Shown in pieces: positions 52,001-60,135 of a DNA stretch of 64,000 nt. The DNA is taken from NCBI RefSeq assembly GCF_964340395.1, contig NC_135558.1, forward strand, positions 2,154,501 to 2,218,500, given 5' to 3'. The first letter of the stretch is position 1, and each line of letters starts with the position of its first letter. The DNA is from Glandiceps talaboti (taxonomy: Eukaryota; Hemichordata; Enteropneusta; Spengelidae). The notes beneath the pieces are model-generated. The model had not been told where the DNA came from, ran no database searches, and worked only from the letters and a program-made list of their open reading frames with translations. The position numbers and the translations under genes are program-made.

Positions 52001-55000
52001 AAGATGTTCGCCACGGGAAATGCTAGATGCCCCGTAGCAGCATATAAACGTTTCCGTGACCGAAGACCACCCAAAACACTATCTGACTCATCTCCCTTCT
52101 ACATCGCCGCTAATGATAACAGTCCAAAGTACTGGTTTAAAGTGTCGCGACTGGGGGAAAGAAGTCTTGGAAGTATCATGAAAAATATGAAAGAAAAGGC
52201 CGGACTGTCGGGAAAATTGACGAACCACGCAGCCAGAAAAGGAGCAATAACCGATCTATGTCACGCCGGTGTTCCTCCTACACAAGTTGCCCAGCTGAGT
52301 GGACATCGCAACATTCAAAGTATCAACACCTATTCCAAAGCGAGTATGAGACAGCAAGAAAGTATGTCCATGATCCTAAGTCGACAAAACAATCAGGTAA
52401 TGTTCAAACTAATACAACAGTTATTTTGCTTTTTTCTAGCGTGCGATGGACTTACAATTTGTGTTTATTCAGTACTGACTGTGAACGTGGTTATTTTTTC
52501 AAAAGCATATCGTAAGTCTGAACGCAACATTAATATACAATATATTTAAAATAATATCTCCTGGTAAATGAAGATTGTAATATTATGTGATTACAATTAT
52601 TTTTCAGACAGACACTGGAGTTTCAAGTGCATCTGCAGCTACTAGTACTACGACGACGTATTCGACGCCGAACCCAAATACAGGACATCAACAGCTGGGT
52701 GGTTTATTCGCCGGTACAACTATTAGCGGCGGCGTGTTCAACATTAACATCCAACCATCAACCCAATCCTTTGAAGCTAATAATAAGTAGGGATCGGAAT
52801 ACAAGAACAACGTTATTTCACGTTACTTCTTACATTGGTGTTTATTGTTACTATTAGATTTAGATTTATTAATAATGTTGTTATTTACGAAGCCAGTTGA
52901 ATATTTGTCCCGGGATTTGTCCATGATCCGAGGACATCAAATTTTCGGAAAGTGAACACCCAAATACAAACTTAACCCACTGTATAAAAAAACCCACGAG
53001 ATAAATAGGTATTTCCATATTCAAATGTGTTACATTTTGTAAATTTGAACAAACTTAGAGTTAGAAATTACACAATTTTAGTATGTATATTCGTTATATT
53101 TATCGTTACGACGTTGGTAAACTTATATTACTCACCACGTACCGGAGCGTGATCTGGTAATCAGTATCCTAAAAACAGACTTTTCGACATGTCACAAGCA
53201 ATCGTTGTGAGTACACAAACTGCACATAGTATATATAATCTCATCATTCGATGTTGTTATTGTTATTGTTCGAAATAAAATAACGAAAACGGTCATTCTG
53301 GGCTGGACCGGGGATGCCGTATTGAAACAAATATAGCATGGTGATCATTGTAGCGATAGCGTGGATGAATTTGCAAGTGTGAGTGAACTTGTAAACAAAG
53401 GTCAAATAATTCAGACGTTTGATTGGATAAACAGACAACAAAACAAACCGCATCACAATTGTTAAACGTATATGTGAATCACTTCGCAGACACAAATAAT
53501 GCGGAAGTAAGACGTACTCTCCTAGAAATTGCTTTATTACCGATTTTCACTGTGGCAGGTGACGTATAAGTATGTTATTTGCCAAATACGCGAAATATTT
53601 GCTACTCGAGATAATTTGTTCTGGTAATAACCGCTCGCCTTCGGCTCGCGGTTATTACCAGAACAAATTATCTCTCGCAGCAAATATTTTCGCGTATTTG
53701 GCAAATAACATATACTTATATGGCCATTGATGTAATTTCTGGTTGTCTTACCTCTTAAGGTCATTGGTGATATTAGTACTGGCTGTCTTTACCTGATATG
53801 GTTATTAGTGGTAATAATTCAGGCTGTCTTACCTTATAAGGTCATTGGTGATATCAGTACTGGTTACTTTGATTGGAACTGTCTGTGATGGTACTGGAGG
53901 TGGTGGTGGTGGTGGTCTCATCAAGAATGCGTCAGGTAAGACTGGTACAGTTGGTATAGCATCACTGGGTGGGCTGAATTCTGGCAGTGGAATCATTGTA
54001 GGAGGTTCACTTAGTGCATCTTGTGCACCTGTTGCATACAGCAAGTCTTGACATGTGGCAGTGCGACGACGAGCCTAACAAAAAAGACAACATCATGGTG
54101 ATTATGTATGGCTGTCATTGACATGGTGATTATGTGTGGCTGTCAATGACATGGGGGTATGTGTGGTGTCAATGGCATGGTGATTGTGTGTGGCCATCAA
54201 TGACACAGGGGTATGTGTGGCTGTCAATGACATGGTGATTATGTATGGCTGTCGATGGCATGGTGATTATGTATGGCTGTCAATGACATGGGGGTATGTG
54301 TGGTGTCAATGGCAATGTGATTGTGTGTGGCCATCAATGACACGGGGGTATGTGTGGCTGTCAATGACATGGTGATTATGTGTGGCTGTCAATGACATGG
54401 TGATTATGTGTGGCTGTCAATGACATGGTGATTATGTGTGGCTGTCAATGACATGGTGATTATGTGTGGCTGTCAATGACATGGTGATTATGTGTGGCTG
54501 TCAATGACATGGTGATTATGTGTGGTTGTCAATGACATGGTGATTATGTGTGGCTGTCAATGACATGGTGATTATGTATGGCTGTCAATGACATGGTGAT
54601 TATGTGTGGCTGTCGATGACAGTGGGTATGTGTGGCTGTCAATGACAGGGGTATGTGTGGCTGCCAATGACAGTGATTATGTGTGGCTGTCAATGACAGG
54701 GGGTATGTGTGGCAGTCAATGACAGGGGGTATGTGTGGCTGTCAATGACAGGGGGTATGTGTGGCTGTCAATGACAGTGATTATGTGTGGCTGTCAATGA
54801 CAGGGGGTATGTGTGGCTGTCAATGACAGGGGGTATGTGTGGCTGTCAATGACATGGTGATTATGTGTGTCTGTCAATGACATGGTGATTATGTGTGGCT
54901 GTCAATGACTGGGAGGTATGTGTTGCTGTTGATGACATGGTGATTATGTGTGGCTGTCAATGACATGGTGATTATGTGTGGCTGTCAATGACATGGTGAT

Positions 55001-55883
55001 AATGTGTGGCTGTCAATGACATGGTGATTATGTGTGGCTGTCAATGACATGGTGATTATGTGTGGCTGTCAATGACATGGTGATTATGTGTGGCTGTCAA
55101 TGACATGGTGATTATGTGTGGCCATCAATGACATGGTGATAATGTGTGGCCGTCAATGACATGGTGATTATGAGTGGCTGTCAATGACATGGTGATTATG
55201 TGTGGCTGTCAATGACATGGTGATTATGAGTGGCTGTCAATGACATGGTGATTATGTGTTTCTGTCAATGACATGGTGATTATGTGTTTCTGTCAATGAC
55301 ATGGTGATTATGTTGGCAATGTGACAATATCAATGATCAATGCTGTCTCTGCAACATGTTATTCCTACTTGTTATGCTAAACAATGTTAACATATGTACA
55401 AGTCAGTAGCTCAATGTACACATAGACGTCTAACATAACAGTTTCCTAGCCATATATAGCATCAAACTTAGCAAGGGTAGTTTTGTTTTTATACTTGTAA
55501 ACCAGTAGGCATCTTATGTCTGGTATTATGAACTCCTAAGGACCTTTCTGAAGAACTGTAACCACTACAAAATCACATCCTGAACAAATTACGGTCATTT
55601 CAACAAAACCTCTGGTGTCCTGAATCAATATGTTTGTAAGTTTTGACTGATATCTTAGTGGTCAATGTTATCCAAATACATTGATGAACCATGATATAAA
55701 TAAGATTTTTTATGGTGAATAAATCAAAAGTTATATCTTACCTTTTCTCTGTTCCGTTGCGGTTGTTGAGTGGGTGATGATGGTGAAGGTGGTTGCATCA
55801 GTATATCAGGAATAAAGGGAATATTAATAATGGCTGCATTGCTTATACCACTAGCGCAGCACAGGTAGTAGTAAATCATGGTA

Positions 55884-55926
<43 letters not shown>

Positions 55927-58900
55927 GAGTAGAGGCAATGATTATTGTCAATGGGTTTCACATGCAGCAGTAGGAAGGAAAGAAAATGAAAAATGAAAAA
56001 AAAAGAAATTACCAGAAATGATTACAAACCATTATGTATTATTGATTTGATATTGCTTACCATTTGAAATATTGAGCACACATTCCTTGAAAGGGTTGAT
56101 ATTATTAAATCATATCTCAAAAAATGATTTTAATATTTAATAATCAATAATGCTATTCAAGGGAAACACTATTGGAGGGTGTTATCATCAAAAGTTTGGT
56201 GTGTTTGATGTGTTAATACGGCAGCTTTTAGCAGAACAGCTTGTGTGAGCGTTCACTTTGCTGGCATTCACAAAACAATGTCAGTATCACAATATATTAT
56301 ATGGGTTAGAAAAGTGAGACAATTGAAACATACACAGGCCGCAAGACAAGTGAATACAAGCAAACAATAGCAGCATATAACACACTTATGAGGAAAAAGC
56401 AAGAATTAAAGATGCTGGAAAAAGAGAAGATAGACGCACAAAGATACACACAACATACAAAAACAATGAAATTTGGGTATCAAATAGAGTCAATATAGAT
56501 GTAGTCAAATCATATGCTTTTCCAGCTCAGCAACAATTTTTGTAAAAATGGATTGGCAGTGAAATATATTTAGAGATTGGCTTTAGTATTTGGATAAACA
56601 GCTGTGGCTAAACAAGAATACAGTGCCAGTCAGTGGTTATATGTGATTTGAAACTAGATATTCTAATTAGATAGAAACATAGTAGTGGACACTTGTATTT
56701 TAACTTAATATACCGGAATAGAACTTATGCATGAAAGAGTTTGGCCTTGAAACTACATGTTCATTATTACTAGACAATTTAAGAAACAAATTGTCAATAC
56801 AAGGTAACTGAATCTACTCTGAACTCTTTGGTTGTACTTGTAAGTCTAAATTAGAAAGACTCTGTGATGTTCAAGTATATAATTTGACTTGAATCTGATA
56901 ATATATGTCAAAATTCCTAGGAGTAGCTATGAATTAATGTTTCTGAGATTTTATGTAGTTTATCATTTTTACAACAAAAATTGTTGCTTTTTGTTAATAA
57001 TACTACTACATAAATTCAACATCAAGCAATAGTCAATAGTAGTAATGTGCACATCAAATGTACAATGTTATGTTTCATCTATGTGCTAAGTTTGAATGAA
57101 TCAGTTGTTGCAAGGCACAAAAAGTGGCTATTCATCTATGTGCTAAGTTTGAATGAACCAGCTGTTGCAAGGCACAAAAAGTGGCTATTCATCTATGTGC
57201 TAAGTTTGAATGAATCAGCTGTTGCAAGGCACAAAAAGTGGCTATTCATCTATGTGCTAAGTTTGAATGAACCAGCTGTTGCAAGGCACAGAAAATGGCT
57301 CTTCATCTCTGTGCAAAGTTTGCATGAATTAGCTGTTGCAAGGTACAGAAAATGGCTATTCATCTCTGTGCAAAGTTTGAATGAATTAGCTGTTGCAAGG
57401 CACAGAAACTGGCTACACAAAGATGCAAAGATGGCAAAAGTTACTATAGAAGTCCCTACATAGATAATTTAGGAGTTAATATAAATAAGTAACACTAACA
57501 GTTCTAAAATTTGCCAATGAGAACTATTCACACTGGGTAAAATCAAATTTATTGATACAAATTTTGTTGTAATTTTCTATAATGAAACTAATATAAAATA
57601 AGTCATACTGAGGCAATGTGTGCTAGGGTGCAATTAGAATGTTGTCACAAAAATGACAGTCTCTTCAATTCTGACAAAACATGTATCCAAATCAAATTGC
57701 TAATTAATATGTTGTACATATATAAACTAATGATATGTGTACCACAGAAAAAAAACATTGTAACAGTGTACAGGGTTAGAAATTCACTTTTTTAGTCAGT
57801 GGTCATGTGGGGGAAAACCTAGAACTCAAAGTGGAGTGAAGTCAATTTCTTACTTTGTCTGACATAGATCTACATACTTTATTGAACTAATGCTTTAATT
57901 TTTACAATAAAAAAATGAACCACTGATAAAATGAATTGGGTGATCCAAAACGGTTTTGACCACTGCTGATTTCAAACCCTGTAACATTAAACTCATCACA
58001 CTTGGTTCTGTTTTTCCATTAACATATGTCTGACACAGAATATCAGAATATCAAATGTAACCTCTCCCCTTCATCATATCTGCATTGTATTTTGTACCTG
58101 ACTTTAATAATTAGTATACATGTACATGTATATAACAACCCGATACCAGGATTTGAAAGTAAACATATATTTTACAAATATAAACTATCAATATTTGAAA
58201 TCATTGAAACACACTCGTATTCTGTCAATAACACTGTCTCAGTACTGTCTAGATGGACAACAGAATATTGTTGAAACTGTGGCACAGCCCTGACTTATCC
58301 AATCTATGCTGTATCATCATAACCTTACAAGACTCCTATCTAGTTATTCTGACTTACCTGGGGTCCACTGGTGATGGAGCTGCTGAACTTTCAGAACTAC
58401 TGCTACCCTGGTCTGTAATACAAGAGATCAAAGATAAAGGGCAATGCAACTCTAGCATTTTGAGATGGACCATTTCACTAGATTTTTGTAGATTTCTAAT
58501 TTCTATATACTGTCACAGTTCTGGATTTCAGTGAAGCCATGATTAAACATATCAATTCAATTTCACTATCGAAAAACCTGAGCTATCTAATGTAGTCATG
58601 TATATTTCGGTGCTGGATTTATTTTCGCAGAAATATGTCCTGCTAACACTTAATGTACATTACGCAAATTAACTTGTGTTGTACATATAGGATACCATGG
58701 TATCTATGGTGTGGCTGGAGATGTTATCATACACACTAATATATTTGTACAGAGGTGTCATATACATTCAGCTGTTGTGAAAGGTGTCAACAACAGTCAC
58801 ACTGAATACGCAGGCTGATGGGATGAGTTATTTACAAGTAGTGTCTGCTTTTCCTGTGCATTGTCTGCCAATTTAAAGCTTGCCTGTCACTTCCTAAATC

Positions 58901-59520
58901 ATCATTCTGCCAAATTTTTCATGTGAGAAAATAAATATGATTACTGTAACAGTATATGAGAAGAATATAGTATACAATGATGGTAGCTCGTACCAGCTGT
59001 CATAGGGTTACTAAGAATACCAGCTACTTCTGAGTCAATTTCTAATTGGTCGGAATCTGTTAATACATGTTGTAATAACTGCTGCTGTAGTAAAATTGTG
59101 TGTTCCATCTGGTGAGTCTTGGCTTCAAGTTCCTTGACAAACGCATCTTTCTGAGAGGCATAAAGACCCTGTGGATATATACAAAATATAGACAACTTAT
59201 CATAATGTGTCCTATGCATCTTTTTTGAAAGGCAATGGCACAATGTACAAAATGTTATCATATCCCTAATAAAATATTGTAGTGATAACCAATGTACAAA
59301 ACTTATCAAGAGTCAAATCATGTTCATCTATTTGGGACTAATAAAGACCCTGTAAATAAACATGAAACATACAAACTTATCAAGTGTCAAATCATTAATC
59401 TTGAAACATTCCTAATTTCAGTAGACCCTTTAAGATTACAACTTACAACAACAGACCCCCTAGGTATAGCATCAATATGATACAACCTCAGTTGACTGTC
59501 CAAGTATAGAATTTACCACA

Positions 59521-59599
<79 letters not shown>

Positions 59600-59778
59600 G
59601 TTCCTCACATGGATAATGTGTTTTAGTAGGTTGGTGAAAGTTCATTCATAACTTTGTCAAAGCTGAGAATCCTTACCTTGTCAATTGAAAGTGTTAAGAA
59701 ATGTTCCAACATGTATCTTGCTTCACTCAATGTACACGAATTAATGACAGCATTGACTTCTAAACTTTCACTGTCATC
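40329..59778 (-). CDS. KIF21: KIF21A/B-like kinesin, 3' part (14 exons, 661-residue C-terminal fragment)
   Basis: Kinesin-4 family KIF21 proteins are plus-end-directed microtubule motors that restrain microtubule growth; their C-terminal WD40 propeller binds microtubules or partners. I joined 14 minus-strand exons: 59677-59778, 58994-59168, 58358-58412, 55742-55850, 53833-54074, 50136-50243, 45431-45547, 45103-45239, 44457-44640, 43985-44146, 43428-43548, 42818-42988, 41852-42051 and 40329-40431. All have GT-AG borders and matching phases, and the sum (1,986 nt) is a multiple of three ending in TAA. Domains in the fragment: end of the coiled coil (about residues 10-70), the [14 protein letters not shown] motif (148-161), seven consecutive prolines, a basic Ser-rich region with [11 protein letters not shown], then seven WD40 blades (about 320-640) with GH...W/F-D repeats. 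From memory, order and motifs match vertebrate KIF21A closely. The motor domain lies outside the window. KIF21A and KIF21B cannot be separated here; a pre-duplication single orthologue is likely. Confidence 0.93.
40600..41050. other. Last KIF21 intron, AT-rich part
   Basis: AT-rich intron with a GATATGATATG-type degenerate stretch at about 40826-40925. No gene seen. Confidence 0.6.
41080..41720. repeat. 31-bp minisatellite in the last KIF21 intron
   Basis: Roughly 20 copies of a unit containing AGTCAGTTATTTTGTCAGCT, with AACT/AAGT and GCTTT/GATTT variants, degenerating at both edges. It sits in the intron between exons m and n, which otherwise shows no features. Confidence 0.93.
41852..42051 (-). 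CDS. KIF21: KIF21 exon m (WD40 blades 6-7)
   Basis: 200 nt, phase 0 in and 2 out. It encodes [20 protein letters not shown], then [13 protein letters not shown] and [28 protein letters not shown] and SPINAI are diagnostic of the KIF21 C-terminus. Acceptor GTATAG, donor CCAG/GTATG. Confidence 0.95.
42052..42817. other. KIF21 intron between exons m and l
   Basis: Unremarkable AT-rich intron. I see no repeats or coding sequence. Confidence 0.7.
42818..42988 (-). CDS. KIF21: KIF21 exon l (WD40 blades 4-5)
   Basis: 171 nt, phase 0 to 0, 57 codons. It encodes [20 protein letters not shown], then [30 protein letters not shown]. The HYDGI and IKKWDL motifs are typical of KIF21 blade 5. Confidence 0.94.
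42992..43165. repeat. Short degenerate repeat with CCAATCA in KIF21 intron
   Basis: Four copies of GCCAATCACAA at about 42995, 43046, 43088 and 43145, with partly similar bases between them. It lies in the intron between exons l and k. Confidence 0.7.
43428..43548 (-). CDS. KIF21: KIF21 exon k (WD40 blade 4, first half)
   Basis: 121 nt, phase 2 in and 0 out. It encodes [20 protein letters not shown], then GSKDHYIK. There are two candidate acceptors, CCAG at 43542 and TTAG at 43549. Only the latter keeps frame with exon j and restores the expected FQ residues. Confidence 0.92.
43985..44146 (-). CDS. KIF21: KIF21 exon j (WD40 blade 3)
   Basis: 162 nt, phase 2 in and 2 out. It encodes [20 protein letters not shown] and later [19 protein letters not shown], then TVRFWDLR. 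The donor is AAA/GTAAGT. Phase 2 pairs with the TTAG acceptor of exon k to give RNFQAMGK. Confidence 0.94.
44457..44640 (-). CDS. KIF21: KIF21 exon i (WD40 blades 1-2)
   Basis: 184 nt, phase 1 in and 2 out. It encodes [20 protein letters not shown], then [15 protein letters not shown] and [14 protein letters not shown]. It carries two VKVW/IKVWD blade ends and is nearly identical in motif order to vertebrate KIF21A. Confidence 0.95.
44641..45102. other. KIF21 intron between exons i and h
   Basis: AT-rich intron. It includes a pyrimidine-rich CCCCTCCCCCT stretch at about 45042. Nothing else seen. Confidence 0.6.
45103..45239 (-). CDS. KIF21: KIF21 exon h (start of WD40 blade 1)
   Basis: 137 nt, phase 2 in and 1 out. 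It encodes [18 protein letters not shown] and [19 protein letters not shown] ending SGSK. The GH...LLFSGSK pattern is the first WD40 strand set. The split codon joins to Asp at the start of exon i to give SGSKDRTVKVW. Confidence 0.93.
45431..45547 (-). CDS. KIF21: KIF21 exon g ([17 protein letters not shown] motif)
   Basis: 117 nt, phase 2 in and 2 out. It encodes [19 protein letters not shown] and [19 protein letters not shown]. The NVF-RL motif is shared with vertebrate KIF21 linkers as I recall them. Acceptor CTACAG, donor AATAG/GTAAG. Confidence 0.9.
45920..46182. repeat. (GTAT)n / (GT)n microsatellite in KIF21 intron
   Basis: A GT-rich start followed by a long pure GTAT tract (about 46,030-46,180). 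Open frames here are translations of the tetranucleotide and not genes. Confidence 0.97.
46470..48010. repeat. ~40-bp minisatellite with two alternating variants in KIF21 intron
   Basis: About 38 tandem units around GCAACTAGGGAGTCCTAAC. The commonest variants are GGGAATGCATCTAAGAGGCA and GGGAATACATCTAATAGGGC. They alternate in patches, giving roughly 80- and 120-base higher-order periods. Edge copies carry an extra AGATCTG or AGATGTG. Confidence 0.95.
48170..50135. other. Rest of the large KIF21 intron
   Basis: About 2 kb of AT-rich intron with no array and no exon I can support. The phases of exons g and f already agree, so no exon is missing. Confidence 0.65.
50136..50243 (-). CDS. KIF21: KIF21 exon f (basic, Ser-rich linker)
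   Basis: 108 nt, phase 2 in and 2 out. It encodes [20 protein letters not shown] and then [15 protein letters not shown]. Acceptor GAATTAG and donor CTCA/GTAAGT. The RRGSF stretch resembles a basophilic kinase site, which is inference only. The intron upstream on the minus strand holds the recombinase element. Confidence 0.85.
50350..50810. repeat. 40-bp minisatellite copied from a KIF21 exon end and its 5' splice site
   Basis: Eight perfect ACCTTATAAGG cores at 40-base spacing (50450, 50490, 50530, 50570, 50610, 50650, 50690, 50730), plus degenerate copies at each edge. On the minus strand each reads ...CAATGACCTTATAAG/GTAAGAC, matching the last bases of exon 53833-54074 and its donor. The array resumes at 53721-53832 beyond the mobile element. 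Confidence 0.93.
51004..51037. repeat. (AAAT)n microsatellite upstream of the recombinase
   Basis: About eight AAAT units inside the mobile element, roughly 180 bases before the recombinase start. Confidence 0.85.
51218..52790 (+). CDS. Crypton/DUF3504-type tyrosine recombinase (two exons, 453 aa)
   Basis: Exon 1 is 51218-52396 (393 codons) and exon 2 is 52608-52790 (60 codons plus TAG), joined phase 0 by CAG/GTAATG and TTTTCAG. Residues about 50-140 look like the helical core-binding domain ([16 protein letters not shown]). Residues about 175-380 are the catalytic domain, with R214 (FGLRG), K247 (RLTKTRTG), H337 and R340 (NHAARK), H363 (SGHRN) and Y372 (INTYSKAS). That is the full R-K-H-R-H-Y set of a tyrosine recombinase. 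Exon 2 is Ser/Thr-rich and ends with GGVFNINI, a tail I associate with animal DUF3504 proteins. Without splicing, the frame ends 50 codons after exon 1 in unrelated sequence. No zinc finger or GCR1-like domain is seen. It is antisense to KIF21. Start: the first ATG of the frame, after ATTGAGTC. Confidence 0.9.
53565..53720. repeat. 156-bp near-perfect palindrome at the right end of the element
   Basis: Left arm from TATAAGTATG at 53565 and right arm ending CATATACTTATA at 53720. The arms are about 74 bases each with a few indels, around a small centre (GCTCGCCTTCGGCTCGC) near 53633-53649. It is either the terminal hairpin of the Crypton-like element or a separate foldback element sitting beside it. 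Confidence 0.85.
53721..53832. repeat. Continuation of the 40-bp donor-site minisatellite
   Basis: About three degenerate units between the mobile element and the genuine donor at 53832. One, at about 53739-53778, keeps TTACCTCTTAAGG; another, at about 53779-53818, has TTTACCTGATATGG. They link the true splice site to the main array. Confidence 0.85.
53833..54074 (-). CDS. KIF21: KIF21 exon e (ARRRT motif, poly-proline)
   Basis: 242 nt, phase 0 in and 2 out. It begins [19 protein letters not shown], a conserved KIF21 motif, has a run of seven prolines, and ends STDITNDLI plus AG before donor GTAAGACAGCC. The last roughly 30 coding bases plus the donor are the likely parent of the 40-bp minisatellite in the following intron. 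Reading through the donor meets TAA at once, so failure to splice here would truncate the protein before the WD40 domain. Confidence 0.9.
54083..55315. repeat. 28-bp minisatellite in KIF21 intron
   Basis: Over 40 units containing GTGTGGCTGTCAATGACATG, plus a shorter variant class with GACAGGGGGTATGT. Each unit includes the 11-base palindrome TGTCAATGACA (central base unpaired). Confidence 0.95.
55742..55850 (-). CDS. KIF21: KIF21 exon d (Pro-rich linker)
   Basis: 109 nt, phase 2 in and 0 out. It encodes [19 protein letters not shown] followed by a Pro/Ser/Gln stretch ending NREK. The donor AAAAG/GTAAGAT is strong. I chose the acceptor GCGCTAG because it alone fits the phase of the previous exon. 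Its upstream tract is a trinucleotide microsatellite rather than a normal pyrimidine tract. An alternative acceptor AATGCAG 17 bases further on would break the frame. Confidence 0.75.
55868..55930. repeat. (GTA)n microsatellite at the exon d acceptor
   Basis: A GTA/TAG tract ending about 18 bases from the exon d acceptor. On the minus strand it reads (TAC)n and occupies the branch-point and pyrimidine-tract position. Confidence 0.9.
55990..57040. other. KIF21 intron, AT-rich
   Basis: AT-rich intron between exons d and c. I see no repeats or coding sequence. Confidence 0.6.
57060..57425. repeat. 57-bp minisatellite with open plus-strand frame
   Basis: Six to seven units. The unit is a multiple of three, so a plus-strand frame stays open through 57047-57463 and would repeat [19 protein letters not shown]. 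The sequence is antisense in a KIF21 intron, has no splice or promoter support, and is best read as a repeat. Confidence 0.85.
57771..57981. mobile_element. hAT-like MITE in KIF21 intron
   Basis: About 211 bases with imperfect terminal inverted repeats: CAGGGTTAGAAATTCAC at the left and the inverse of CAGGGTTTGAAATCA at the right, each followed inward by CAGTGGTC. hAT ends commonly begin CAGGG. The flanks share TAACA but no clean 8-bp duplication. Confidence 0.45.
58358..58412 (-). CDS. KIF21: KIF21 exon c (short Ser-rich linker)
   Basis: 55 nt, phase 1 in and 2 out. It encodes [17 protein letters not shown], low-complexity linker sequence. The splice signals (TTACAG, CCCAG/GTAAG) and phases fit the neighbouring exons on both sides, which is the main support for so short an exon. 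Confidence 0.78.
58994..59168 (-). CDS. KIF21: KIF21 exon b (Gln-rich coiled coil)
   Basis: 175 nt, phase 0 in and 1 out, acceptor CCACAG and donor GCTG/GTACGA. It encodes [17 protein letters not shown] and a Gln/Leu-rich helix ([11 protein letters not shown]). In vertebrate KIF21A the equivalent helix begins in the same way after the MLEHFL segment. Confidence 0.88.
59519..59599. repeat. (AATC)n microsatellite
   Basis: About 20 AATC units in the KIF21 intron between exons b and a. Confidence 0.97.
59677..59778 (-). CDS. KIF21: KIF21 exon a (coiled-coil end, MLEHFL motif)
   Basis: 102 nt, phase 0 to 0, acceptor GACAG and donor AAG/GTAAGG. It encodes [15 protein letters not shown] followed by [11 protein letters not shown], a segment I recognise from the stalk end of KIF21A. 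It is the most upstream exon I can support. Confidence 0.88.
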
Positions 59779-59934
59779 CTGTCAGCATATAAGGAAAGAA
59801 ATGAAAACTATAAATGCTGTGGAATCAGTTCAACATTATCAAATTTCATTTCAATTTTGTAAAAAATTATAATGCAGTCAGTAGGCACAAATCTACATAC
59901 AGGCATATGCTGAGGCAAACATGCATGCATACAT

Positions 59935-60135
59935 ATGCACAGACAAACATGCATAAATACAAACAAACACACAAACAAGCAGACAAACAAACACACAAAC
60001 AAGCAGACAAACAAACACACACACAAACAAGCAGAAAAACAAACAAACAAGCAGAAGCAAACACACAAACAAGCAGACAAACAAACAGACAGACAAACAA
60101 ACAGACAAACACACACACACACACACACACACACG
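59935..60135. repeat. CAAA/CAGA-rich and (CA)n simple repeat
   Basis: Mixed ACAAACAAGCAGAC units ending in a pure CA tract. Open frames in both directions here are artefacts of the repeat. Confidence 0.95.

Larger units (their letters stand above)
50811..53720 (+). mobile_element. Crypton-like tyrosine-recombinase element inserted in KIF21 intron
   Basis: About 2.9 kb interrupting a 40-bp minisatellite whose copies occur on both sides (50,350-50,810 and 53,721-53,832). CTTATA is present at 50811-50816 and again at 53715-53720. Removing the insert leaves ACACCTTATATGGCC, which aligns to the array unit, so these are the likely borders. The insert carries a two-exon tyrosine recombinase and is visibly richer in CpG than the surrounding intron, consistent with recent arrival. 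Left-end bases 50811-50829 recur inverted, with one mismatch, at 53552-53570. A 156-bp palindrome fills the right end. Cryptons are DNA transposons that use a tyrosine recombinase and typically carry short direct repeats at their ends; family assignment is from the protein. Confidence 0.82.
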
